Origin: an uncultured Collinsella sp.
GTDB taxonomy: Bacteria > Actinomycetota > Coriobacteriia > Coriobacteriales > Coriobacteriaceae
Direction: 5' to 3'
NCBI GenBank assembly: GCA_902465115.1
Contig: CABQMC010000065.1
Span: 1-8,232, forward strand
DNA: 8,232 bases
How positions within the stretch are numbered: the stretch's first letter is position 1; each line of letters begins with the position of its first letter. The position numbers and the translations under genes were made by a program. Shown piece after piece: positions 1 through 5,046 of this stretch. The notes beneath the pieces are model-generated. The model saw only the letters and a program-made list of their open reading frames with translations. It searched no databases and was not told the DNA's origin.

Positions 1-1
1 T

Positions 2-262
2 GACACCACCGTCACCGGCAAGAATGAGCTGCCGGCCGCGCCGACCGATCCGAGCGTGACCATGACGCTCCAGCCCGCCGGGGGCAGCGCGCTCTCGCTG
101 CAGAGCGTGTATGCCAAGTGCCTGCCGTCCGTCGTCGGCATCCATGCCGACATCAGCCGCGGCGAATACAGCACCGGCACCGGCGTCGTGCTCACTGCCG
201 ACGGCTACATCGTCACGAACACGCACGTGCTCGACGGCGCCAAGGCCGTCACCGTGACGACC
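2..262 (+). pseudogene. 5' fragment of an HtrA/DegP-like serine protease gene, fused to the minor head gene
   Basis: Codons 1-87 carry the hallmarks of the N-terminal half of an HtrA (S1C trypsin-like) protease: a polar linker, SVYAKCLPSVVGIHAD, then GTGVVLTADGYIVTNTHVLDG with the catalytic His at codon 75, and the strand AKAVTVTT. In HtrA the chain would go on to the catalytic Asp and Ser (GNSGGP) and a PDZ domain; none of these is present, so the fragment cannot be an active protease. The similarity stops near 255-265 and the next residues (YRPKSVDEVARY) belong to the phage minor head protein. HtrA proteins are normally extracytoplasmic with an N-terminal membrane anchor, which would lie off the left edge. 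This may be a true recombination scar, with host DNA to the left, or an assembly chimera. Confidence 0.72.
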
Positions 263-1165
263 TACAGGCCGAAGTCCGTAGACGAGGTCGCGCGCTACCA
301 GGCGAAGAAGCTCGTGAAGGGCGGCGACGGGGCGTTCGCCAAGGCGTGCGGCGAGTACGCCAGGAACGACGCGTTCCGCAGCCTGAATGAGACGATCATC
401 TCCAACGTGGGCCGCGACAGGAGCGCCGGCGTGCGCTTCGCGCGCGTGCCGACGGGTTTCGAGACCTGCACCTTCTGCATCATGCTCGCGAGTCGCGGCG
501 CGGTCTACCACACGCGCAAATCCGCCGGCGAGTTCAAACACTTCCACCGGCACTGCGACTGCAAGGTGGTCCCCGGCTTCGAGGACGACCCGGACGCGGA
601 GCTCGTGGAGGGCGTGCGCCCCGAGGAGCTTCGCGAGCAGTGGGCACAGTTCAAGAACATCGATGAGGACGAAAGTCTGACGAGCGCCGACAAGGACGCG
701 GCGAAGCGTGCGGTGCTCGGTTCGCCTGGGCCTCCAATCGTGTACAAGAAGCCGAAAGAGACCTTCGCGCACGAGCGCGGCGGCTCCTACGATCTCGCGG
801 CGCACGAGGCGCTTCGGGCGGCCGGTCACGAGGTCGTCGTCCGCAAGGAGGACGCGCCGGAGGGCTTTTCCAATATCGACCTGCTGCTCGACGGCAAGCT
901 ATGCGAGCTGAAGAGCCCGACAAGCGATGCGTCTGGCGTCAACGGGCTTAGGTTCATCGAGCGCAATATAAGAAAGGCAGTGCGGCAGTTCGAAAAGGCG
1001 GAAGGTGGGCCGGTAAAGCCCTCTATCGTCGTGCTTAACTGCGAGGAGGTCCCTGTGACAAGAGAGGACGCGCTGAAGCGCGTGCGGCTTGAGATGTCGA
1101 GGCATGACATCGACCACGTTATCTTGTTGACCAAGGGCGGGGCCATAGACGACATAAAGAAATAA
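2..1165 (+). CDS. Phage minor head protein with C-terminal CdiA-like tRNase domain, fused in frame behind an HtrA-like fragment (5' partial)
   Basis: The frame is open from the left edge (first codon at base 2) to TAA at 1163-1165, 387 codons in the window; the GTG at 56 is not a credible start. Codons 1-87 read as HtrA-like protease (separate entry). About 88-245 resemble a phage minor head protein: ARYQAKKL near the junction, EYARNDAFRSLN, then C156-x2-C159 and H180, H182, H184, C185, C187 (FHRHCDC), a cluster of the kind that can bind zinc, followed by KVVPGFEDD. About 255-387 look like the CdiA C-terminal nuclease fold (PD-(D/E)xK type): NIDLLLDGKLCELKSP with D293 and E302-x-K304, then a helix, a strand (PSIVVLNCEEV) and a final strand ending LLTKGGAIDDIKK. 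Family knowledge suggests tRNA cleavage in a competitor or host cell. The usual N-terminal third of the minor head protein is replaced. No immunity gene follows; tRNAs do. The domain calls are from motif recognition, not searches. Confidence 0.85.
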   Translation, partial: DTTVTGKNELPAAPTDPSVTMTLQPAGGSALSLQSVYAKCLPSVVGIHADISRGEYSTGTGVVLTADGYIVTNTHVLDGAKAVTVTTYRPKSVDEVARYQAKKLVKGGDGAFAKACGEYARNDAFRSLNETIISNVGRDRSAGVRFARVPTGFETCTFCIMLASRGAVYHTRKSAGEFKHFHRHCDCKVVPGFEDDPDAELVEGVRPEELREQWAQFKNIDEDESLTSADKDAAKRAVLGSPGPPIVYKKPKETFAHERGGSYDLAAHEALRAAGHEVVVRKEDAPEGFSNIDLLLDGKLCELKSPTSDASGVNGLRFIERNIRKAVRQFEKAEGGPVKPSIVVLNCEEVPVTREDALKRVRLEMSRHDIDHVILLTKGGAIDDIKK

Positions 1166-1201
1166 GCCCCGGGTTAGCTATCCAGCACGCCCAGGGCTTT
1201 T
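1164..1201 (+). terminator. Possible weak intrinsic terminator after the minor head/toxin gene
   Basis: AAGCCC (1164-1169), starting inside the stop codon, can pair with GGGCTT (1194-1199), followed by only two more T residues. The stem is 6 bp with a loop of about 24 bases, weaker than a classic terminator. It sits between the toxin-bearing gene and the tRNA genes and could partly separate their transcription. Confidence 0.3.
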
Positions 1202-1218
1202 CAAATCAGATTATACAC

Positions 1219-1292
1219 ACCTGGCTAGCACAATGGCAGTGCGGCGGTCTCCAAAACCGCTTACCGGGGTTCGATTCCTCGGCCAGGTGCCA
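1219..1292 (+). tRNA. tRNA-Trp (anticodon CCA), CCA end encoded
   Basis: The 74-base sequence folds as a complete cloverleaf: acceptor ACCTGGC (1219-1225) with GCCAGGT (1282-1288), TA at positions 8-9, D stem GCAC (1228-1231) with GTGC (1239-1242), anticodon stem GCGGT (1244-1248) with ACCGC (1256-1260), loop CTCCAAA with anticodon CCA at 1251-1253, variable region TTAC, and T stem CGGGG/CCTCG with one G-T pair around TTCGATT. The discriminator is G1289, as in bacterial tRNA-Trp, and CCA is encoded at 1290-1292. It lies between the minor head/toxin gene and the scaffold gene, an unusual place for a phage tRNA, and one base before a tRNA-Leu-like sequence. Confidence 0.95.
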
Positions 1293-1293
1293 T

Positions 1294-1359
1294 CGGGGCG
1301 TGGCGGAATGGCAGACGCGCGTGCCTCAGGAGCACGTGGGCATCGTCCGATGCCCCGCA
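1294..1359 (+). pseudogene. tRNA-Leu(CAG)-like sequence lacking the T arm
   Basis: The start matches bacterial tRNA-Leu closely: acceptor strand CGGGGCG (1294-1300), then TGGCGGAATGGCAGACGC as the D arm, and anticodon stem CGTGC (1320-1324) with GCACG (1332-1336) around CTCAGGA, anticodon CAG at 1327-1329. A 14-base variable region follows (1337-1350), the usual size for tRNA-Leu. Where a T arm of about 17 bases should come, the sequence goes straight to TGCCCCG (1351-1357), which pairs with the 5' acceptor strand (six Watson-Crick pairs and one G-T). No TTCRA-type T loop exists before the scaffold start, and no CCA is encoded. It is either a deletion pseudogene or an unusual T-armless tRNA-like RNA. 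An alternative hairpin (1338-1344 with 1349-1355) competes with the cloverleaf. The tRNA-Leu origin is well supported; function is not. Confidence 0.65.
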
Positions 1360-1377
1360 CGGGGCGGAAATGGAGGG
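1338..1377 (+). promoter_or_regulatory. Overlapping hairpins and ribosome binding site before the scaffold gene
   Basis: GGGCATC (1338-1344) pairs perfectly with GATGCCC (1349-1355) around GTCC, and GCCCCG (1352-1357) pairs with CGGGGC (1360-1365) around CA, so the two hairpins are mutually exclusive in part. A strong GGAGG (1372-1376) lies just downstream, ahead of the scaffold ATG at 1381. The structures overlap the tRNA-Leu-like sequence and could affect RNA processing or scaffold translation. No T-run follows, so a terminator is not supported. Confidence 0.3.
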
Positions 1378-1380
1378 AGC

Positions 1381-1902
1381 ATGGCCAAGGAGACCACGCC
1401 CGCCGAGACCGATCCGATTGACCCTGCACAGGGCGGAGAGACCGATCCGGCGCCCGACTACAAGGCGCTCTACGAGAACGCGCTGAAGGAGTCGCGCAAG
1501 TGGGAGAGCCGCTCGAAGGCGAACCTCAAGGAGCTCGACGAGCTCAAGGCCGCAACGCCCAAGACGGATCCGACTGTGGAGGAGCGCCTGAGCTCGCTCG
1601 AGAGCGAGAACGCCGCCCTCAAGGCGAGCGCCGCCCGCTCCGCGCTCGTCGACTCCGTGGCCAAGGCCACCGGACTCGACCGCTCCATCGTGGCGACGCT
1701 CAACGGCGAGGACGAGGACGCCCTCACCGAGCAGGCCAATGCCGTGGCGGCCATCACGAAACCGGCCGGCGGCGCGCCGAAGGCGCCCGAGGCCGGCGGC
1801 AAGCCCAAGCCGGGCAAGCCCTCCAAGAAGGACATCCTCGGAATCGAGGACAAGAAGGAACGCATGGCGGCCATCGCCGCCAACATCGACCTCTTCAAGT
1901 AA
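1381..1902 (+). CDS. Capsid scaffolding protein
   Basis: The 173-residue product matches a phage scaffold in position (directly before the major capsid gene), size and composition: highly charged, rich in Ala, Lys and Glu, no membrane segment. After a Pro/Asp-rich acidic start, roughly residues 20-90 form a predicted coiled coil (ALYENALKESRKWESRSK, then SSLESENAALKASAARSALV). A Gly/Pro/Lys-rich flexible linker follows, then a short basic-amphipathic C-terminus ending ANIDLFK, of the kind that binds the coat protein. It would line the inside of the procapsid and leave on maturation. The ATG at 1381 is chosen because GGAGG lies four bases upstream; longer in-frame starts would read through the tRNA-Leu-like sequence. 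It resembles Gp20/DUF4355-like scaffolds in style, but I cannot fix the family. No prohead protease is seen in the window. Confidence 0.82.
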   Translation: MAKETTPAETDPIDPAQGGETDPAPDYKALYENALKESRKWESRSKANLKELDELKAATPKTDPTVEERLSSLESENAALKASAARSALVDSVAKATGLDRSIVATLNGEDEDALTEQANAVAAITKPAGGAPKAPEAGGKPKPGKPSKKDILGIEDKKERMAAIAANIDLFK

Positions 1903-1920
1903 GGGGAGAAAGGGGCCCCA

Positions 1921-2766
1921 ATGCCCGATATCAAGACGCTCGCAGCCGCGCGCAACGTCGACCTCGTGAACACCTTCACCAAGTCGCTGGAGAAGCTCAC
2001 GGCGATGCTGTCCACCTGCGCGCCCATCCACGCTGCCGTCGGCGAGACCCTGCACCAGAAGAAGATCACCGGCAAGCTCTCCGAGGCCGCGTACACCGCC
2101 GGCCAGGACATCCCGCTTTCCAGCTACACCTACGAGGACGTCACGACCTTCGAGGTGACGCTCAAGCCCTACCGCAAGCAGACCACGCTCCAGGAGGTCA
2201 AGAAGCGCGGCTACGACGGCGCCGTCGACAAGACCGACGCCGCGATGATCTCCGACATGCAGCGCAACATCAAGAAGGACTTCGTCGCCGCGCTCGGCGC
2301 CGAGGGCACCACGGCCGCGACCGGCAAGAGCCTCGTGGCCACCGCCGCGAACGCCTGGGCCGCCCTGTCCAACCTCACCGAGGAGTACGGCTTCGGCAGC
2401 GGCGAGACCGTCTACTTCGCCAACCCGGTCGACTTCGCCAAGCAGATCGGCGAGTCCGAGGTCTTCAGCGCCTTCGGCATCTCCTACATCGAGAACTGGG
2501 CGGGCCTGGGCACGCTCGTGTCCACCGGCTCCGTGACCGCCGGCACGATCTACGCCACCGTCAAGGACAACATCAAGGTCTACGTCGCACCGACCGACGG
2601 CGACGACCTGTTCGGCTTCTACTCCGACGAGAGCGGCTACATTGCCGTGTCCCACTCGCCCGAGCTCAAGAGCCTGACCTACGACACCGTGGCCTACGTC
2701 GGCCTCGTGTTCTTCGCCGAGTACATCGACTTCGTGGTCAAGGGCACCATCGCCCCGACCGCCTAG
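1921..2766 (+). CDS. Major capsid protein (HK97-type fold expected)
   Basis: This 281-residue protein follows the scaffold by 18 bases, with GGGGAGAAAGG upstream of ATG 1921. It has the features of a small HK97-fold coat protein: a helical N-terminus (residues 1-45), the stretch EDVTTFEVTLKPYRKQTTLQ as a likely extended E-loop or P-domain strand, a long central helix (about 108-145, ISDMQRNIKKDFVAALG), then a glycine-containing A-domain and beta-rich end closing with YVGLVFFAEYIDFVVKGTI. No N-terminal delta domain is evident, in keeping with a separate scaffold gene. It would form the capsomers of the icosahedral head. Codon use is strongly biased to GC-ending codons, as expected for a highly expressed gene. 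The assignment rests on position, length and sequence style. Confidence 0.88.
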   Translation: MPDIKTLAAARNVDLVNTFTKSLEKLTAMLSTCAPIHAAVGETLHQKKITGKLSEAAYTAGQDIPLSSYTYEDVTTFEVTLKPYRKQTTLQEVKKRGYDGAVDKTDAAMISDMQRNIKKDFVAALGAEGTTAATGKSLVATAANAWAALSNLTEEYGFGSGETVYFANPVDFAKQIGESEVFSAFGISYIENWAGLGTLVSTGSVTAGTIYATVKDNIKVYVAPTDGDDLFGFYSDESGYIAVSHSPELKSLTYDTVAYVGLVFFAEYIDFVVKGTIAPTA

Positions 2767-2784
2767 GAAACCTAAGGAGCATCC

Positions 2785-3111
2785 ATGATCGCTTTGGTCA
2801 CCTACCCGTACCGTGACCGCGAGACCCTCGCGGTGCATCTCGTGGGGGAGGAGGTCGAGCTGACCGACGAGCGCTTCGCGGAGCTGTCCGCCGGCGGCCA
2901 TGTCGACCTCCCGCCCGCCGAGACGGAGGCCGCTGCGGAGCCCGCCGAGGACGAGGACGTCGTGGACGACGAACCCGAGCAGCCCGTGCACGAGAAGCCT
3001 TCACCCGAGATGACCGTGCAACAGCTGCGCGATGCCATCGAGACCGCCAACGGCTTCGCCCCGCGTAAGGCGACCAAGGCGGAGCTCATCGCCATCCTGG
3101 AGACGCTCTAG
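2785..3111 (+). CDS. Small head-module protein with acidic linker and C-terminal SAP/HeH-like domain
   Basis: The 108-residue product starts at ATG 2785 with AAGGAGC upstream. Residues 1-45 (starting MIALVTYPYRDRETLAVHLV) form a short beta-like module with a conserved-looking ELTDERFAELSAGGHVDL end, similar to small capsid-associated proteins in this position. Residues about 47-75 are a disordered acidic Glu/Asp/Pro/Ala linker. Residues about 76-108 (MTVQQLRDAIETANGF, then KATKAELIAILETL) resemble a SAP, HeH/LEM or Rho-N-like helix-extended-helix motif, small folds that often contact nucleic acid. It may decorate the head or assist connector assembly. Its stop codon overlaps the next start by one base. 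Exact function unknown. Confidence 0.7.
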   Translation: MIALVTYPYRDRETLAVHLVGEEVELTDERFAELSAGGHVDLPPAETEAAAEPAEDEDVVDDEPEQPVHEKPSPEMTVQQLRDAIETANGFAPRKATKAELIAILETL

Positions 3112-3419
3112 TGGGCGCCTTCGCCACAGTTGCCGACTACGAGGCGCGCTGCGGTGCCGCCGAGGACGAGGCCAGGGTTGCCGCGCTGCTCGAGGATGCC
3201 TCGGCGTACCTGCGCGGGGCATATCGGCGCCGTATGGGTGTCCAGTACCTCGCCGGCTCGAATCCCACGTTCGATGAGAACGTGAAGTCCGTCTGCGTGG
3301 CCATGGTCGCCCGGGCGGTCAACGCGCCCGGCGCCATGGCCGGCATCACCCAGCAGTCGCAGACGACCGGCCCGTACTCGTCGAGCGTCACGTTCGCCAA
3401 CCCGACCGGAGACCTCTAG
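3111..3419 (+). CDS. Head-tail connector, Gp19/Gp15/Gp42-like
   Basis: The start is GTG at 3111, sharing its first base with the previous TAG and with GGAG at 3099-3102, so translation is probably coupled. The 102-residue product has the pattern of the phage Gp19/Gp15/Gp42 connector family: helical FATVADYEARCG start, DEARVAALLEDASAYLRGAY helix with a following basic run (RRRMG), central helix with KSVCVAMVARAVNAPG, and the family-like ending ITQQSQTTGPYSSSVTFANPTGDL. It would sit under the portal as a head completion ring. It ends at TAG (3417-3419), where relatives usually continue for about ten residues with a Tyr plus a short helix. Reading on past TAG gives PMTAADRWEEA and then TGA overlapping the next start; see the separate entry. 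Confidence 0.8.
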   Translation: MGAFATVADYEARCGAAEDEARVAALLEDASAYLRGAYRRRMGVQYLAGSNPTFDENVKSVCVAMVARAVNAPGAMAGITQQSQTTGPYSSSVTFANPTGDL

Positions 3420-3455
3420 CCCATGACCGCTGCTGACCGCTGGGAGGAGGCGTGA
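3417..3455 (+). other. In-frame extension beyond the connector's amber stop
   Basis: After TAG (3417-3419) the same frame stays open for eleven codons, PMTAADRWEEA, to TGA at 3453-3455, whose final A is the first base of the next gene's ATG. The extension resembles the short C-terminal helix seen in many Gp19-type connectors after a GDLY-like sequence, with TAG standing where Tyr (TAC/TAT) would be. This suggests a recent amber mutation, a sequencing error, or occasional readthrough. A ten-codon reading frame starting at ATG 3423 with GGAG at 3408-3411 is another possibility. Confidence 0.4.
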
Positions 3456-3799
3456 TGCCGATGGCTGGGATACCGACCGAGACGGTCACGGTCATCTCCC
3501 GCAAGACGGTGTACGGCGACCTTCACGAGCCCGTCTCCGAGGCGGTCGCCGAGCGCGACGTCGACGCCGTCGTGGCGCCCGGCGCCACCGCGGACCTCGA
3601 CGCCTCGCGGCCGGAGGGCGCCACCGTGGCATACACGGTGCATCTCCCGAGGGACATGGCCGGCATCCGCCTCAAGGGCTGCTCGGTCCGCGTGCGCGGC
3701 GAGGAGCTGCGCGTCGTGGGCGACCCGAGGCCCTACGCCCCCGAGGCGTGCCCGGGACGCTGGTGCTACCCGGTCGAGCTGGAGGCGGCCGATGGCTAA
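3455..3799 (+). CDS. Head-tail stopper/joining protein
   Basis: ATG 3455 is preferred: GGGAGGAGG (3442-3450) lies at good spacing and the start overlaps the upstream TGA. GTG 3452 and ATG 3461 are alternatives. The 114-residue protein is mostly beta-rich: ETVTVISRKTVYGDLHEPVS, a segment with a VVAPGAT turn, EGATVAYTVHLPRDM, then GCSVRVRGEELRVVGDPRPY and a C-terminal CYPVELEAADG. Patterns such as 'transform input, then x-VRGE-x-RVVGDP' are typical of small head-tail adaptor (stopper) proteins of the HK97/SPP1 type, which seal the channel after DNA packaging. Position between connector and gp10-like protein agrees. The last eight bases overlap the next gene. Confidence 0.7.
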   Translation: MPMAGIPTETVTVISRKTVYGDLHEPVSEAVAERDVDAVVAPGATADLDASRPEGATVAYTVHLPRDMAGIRLKGCSVRVRGEELRVVGDPRPYAPEACPGRWCYPVELEAADG

Positions 3800-4085
3800 G
3801 GAGTACAGCTGGGGGAAGTTCAAATGGAGCCGCCTCGGGTACGCCGAGGCGATGGACGGCAACGCCGCGCTCCAGGGGATGCTCAGGGGCAAGGCCGAGG
3901 GCATCGCCGCCCGCGCGACGTCGATGCTCGCGCCGGACGGCCACGACGTCCCGGCCTTCAGGGTTAGCCGCTGCCAGGGCACGCTCGCCAAGGGCTTTCG
4001 GGTCAGCGCATGCTCGGAGCATGCCAAACACGCCCAGGCGAAACACAAGATACTGACGAGGGCGGCGCTCTCGTCCGGAGGTTGA
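3792..4085 (+). CDS. HK97 gp10-like tail completion protein
   Basis: The 97-residue basic protein starts at ATG 3792 inside the end of the stopper gene, with GGAGG at 3781-3785. WGKFKWSRLGYAEAM at the start, ALQGMLRGKAEGIAARATSML as a helix beginning the core, and the C-terminal pattern SACSEHAKHAQAKHKILTRAL-like stretch match the small gp10-like proteins that occupy this slot between stopper and tail terminator in phages of Gram-positive hosts. It probably helps finish the top of the tail or the head-tail interface. The end carries several His and Lys residues. Its TGA lies two bases before the next ATG, so expression is coupled. Confidence 0.7.
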   Translation: MAKEYSWGKFKWSRLGYAEAMDGNAALQGMLRGKAEGIAARATSMLAPDGHDVPAFRVSRCQGTLAKGFRVSACSEHAKHAQAKHKILTRAALSSGG

Positions 4086-4087
4086 TC

Positions 4088-4441
4088 ATGGATATAGAGG
4101 CCGATGTCGCGAGGTGCCTGTGCGAACTTGCCGGCGCCGACGCGACGCTCGAGCCGGTCGCCGGGCACCCGGAGCCGTACGTCACCGTCGAGCAGGTCGG
4201 AGGGGGCGGCGGCTTCCTGGAGCCGGTCCAACTCGATATCGACTGCTGGGGGACCGAGGGCAAGGGCGGCAGGAAGCCGGCGAAAGCCCTCGCCGAGAAG
4301 GTGAAGGCGGCCGTCCCGTCCCTGGAGGACGAGCTTCCCAACGTCTTCCACCCGGAGGTCACGAACCAATACAAGATGCCCGACCCTGACACGCGCAGGG
4401 CGAGGTACGTGGTGCAGGTCCAGCTCTGGGTCTGCGAGTAG
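4088..4441 (+). CDS. Tail terminator protein
   Basis: ATG 4088 has GGAGG at 4077-4081; longer in-frame starts would lie inside the previous gene. The 117-residue protein begins with a helix (MDIEADVARCLCELAGAD), then VAGHPEPYVTVEQVGG, a strand VQLDIDCWG, a Lys/Ala-rich helix (KPAKALAEKVKAAVPSL), and a final strand pair ending ARYVVQVQLWVC. The alternation 'helix, strand ending in DIDCWG, helix, C-terminal strand' is the usual layout of siphophage tail terminators (lambda gpU / SPP1 gp17 group), which cap the tail tube and fix its length. It sits immediately before the tail tube gene, as expected. Confidence 0.75.
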   Translation: MDIEADVARCLCELAGADATLEPVAGHPEPYVTVEQVGGGGGFLEPVQLDIDCWGTEGKGGRKPAKALAEKVKAAVPSLEDELPNVFHPEVTNQYKMPDPDTRRARYVVQVQLWVCE

Positions 4442-4458
4442 TAGAAAGGAACGCGCGA

Positions 4459-5046
4459 ATGGCCAAAGTCAGCAATGCGAACGACTCCAACAACGTCAGC
4501 GCCGGAAAGGGCGTGAAGGGCGGCTACATCTTCTCGGCCCCCACCGGCACCACCCTGCCGGGCAAGGTCATCAAGAACAAGAGCGAGCTCGATCCCGCAT
4601 TCAAGTGCCTCGGTTTTATCTCCGAGGACGGCTACGTCGAGTCCGTCTCCGAGGACTCCAACGACACGGTCGACATGAACGGCGACCTCATGGACTCCAG
4701 CAATTCCAACCGAGTGGAGTCCGCACAGCTCACGTTCGCCGAGATCAAGGCGGAGACGCTCAAGCGCCAGTACGGCGACGGCAACGTCACCGACGAGGGC
4801 GGCCTGATCACCGTCAAGCACAATTCCGACTCCCATCCGACCTTCGCCTACGTGCTGCTCCTCCTCCTGAAGAACGGCCGCAAGTGGACCAAGGTCGTGC
4901 CGCGCGGCCAGTCCTCCGAGCTCGACGACCTCACCATCTCCAGCTCCGAGCTCTGCCAGCGCGCCCTGACGATGAAGTACCTCACCGACGAGAACGGCAA
5001 TACCTGCTACGACTACATCGAGTCGACCGAGACGGTGGCGGCCTAA
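4459..5046 (+). CDS. Major tail (tube) protein
   Basis: The 195-residue product starts at ATG 4459 with AAAGGA upstream. It opens with an Asn/Ser/Gly-rich stretch (NANDSNNVSAGKGVKGGYIF), a proline/Gly-rich PTGTTLPG, then LGFISEDGYVES, DTVDMNGDLMDS, QLTFAEIKAETLKRQYGDGNV, a hydrophobic run FAYVLLLLLKNGRKW, VPRGQ and DDLTISSSELCQRALTMKYL. 'LGFISEDG' followed by repeated beta segments is typical of tail tube proteins in this phage group, whose hexamers stack around the tape measure. No C-terminal Ig-like domain is present. Its TAA overlaps the next gene's ATG by one base. Confidence 0.85.
   Translation: MAKVSNANDSNNVSAGKGVKGGYIFSAPTGTTLPGKVIKNKSELDPAFKCLGFISEDGYVESVSEDSNDTVDMNGDLMDSSNSNRVESAQLTFAEIKAETLKRQYGDGNVTDEGGLITVKHNSDSHPTFAYVLLLLLKNGRKWTKVVPRGQSSELDDLTISSSELCQRALTMKYLTDENGNTCYDYIESTETVAA

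Noticed and set aside
2..262. Phage prohead serine protease at the start of the fused gene
   Set aside because: The motifs are those of trypsin-like HtrA (TNTHVL around the catalytic His), not of phage S14 or S78 prohead proteases, and the Asp and Ser residues are missing.
1205..1218. A/T-rich TTATACA-like -10 element just before the tRNA-Trp gene
   Set aside because: No -35 match at suitable spacing was seen; the tRNAs may be transcribed from upstream, so a promoter is not supported.
1219..1360. tRNA pair as a phage attachment (att) site
   Set aside because: No integrase gene or repeated tRNA 3' segment is visible, and the site lies within the head module, not at a prophage end.
1300..1380. 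Upstream extension of the scaffold gene to an earlier in-frame start
   Set aside because: The added residues would be translated from the tRNA-Leu-like sequence, and a strong GGAGG marks ATG 1381.
1500..2816. Long plus-strand frame overlapping scaffold and capsid in another phase
   Set aside because: Its product is an Arg/His/Gly-rich mixture with no domain, typical of a shifted reading of GC-rich coding DNA, and the capsid frame is clearly the real one.
1261..2991. A 576-codon open frame on the minus strand opposite scaffold and capsid genes
   Set aside because: It is a mirror of the GC-biased third positions of the plus-strand genes, is low-complexity (Gly, Leu, Val, Arg, Asp rich), has no recognisable domain and runs through the tRNA-Leu-like sequence.
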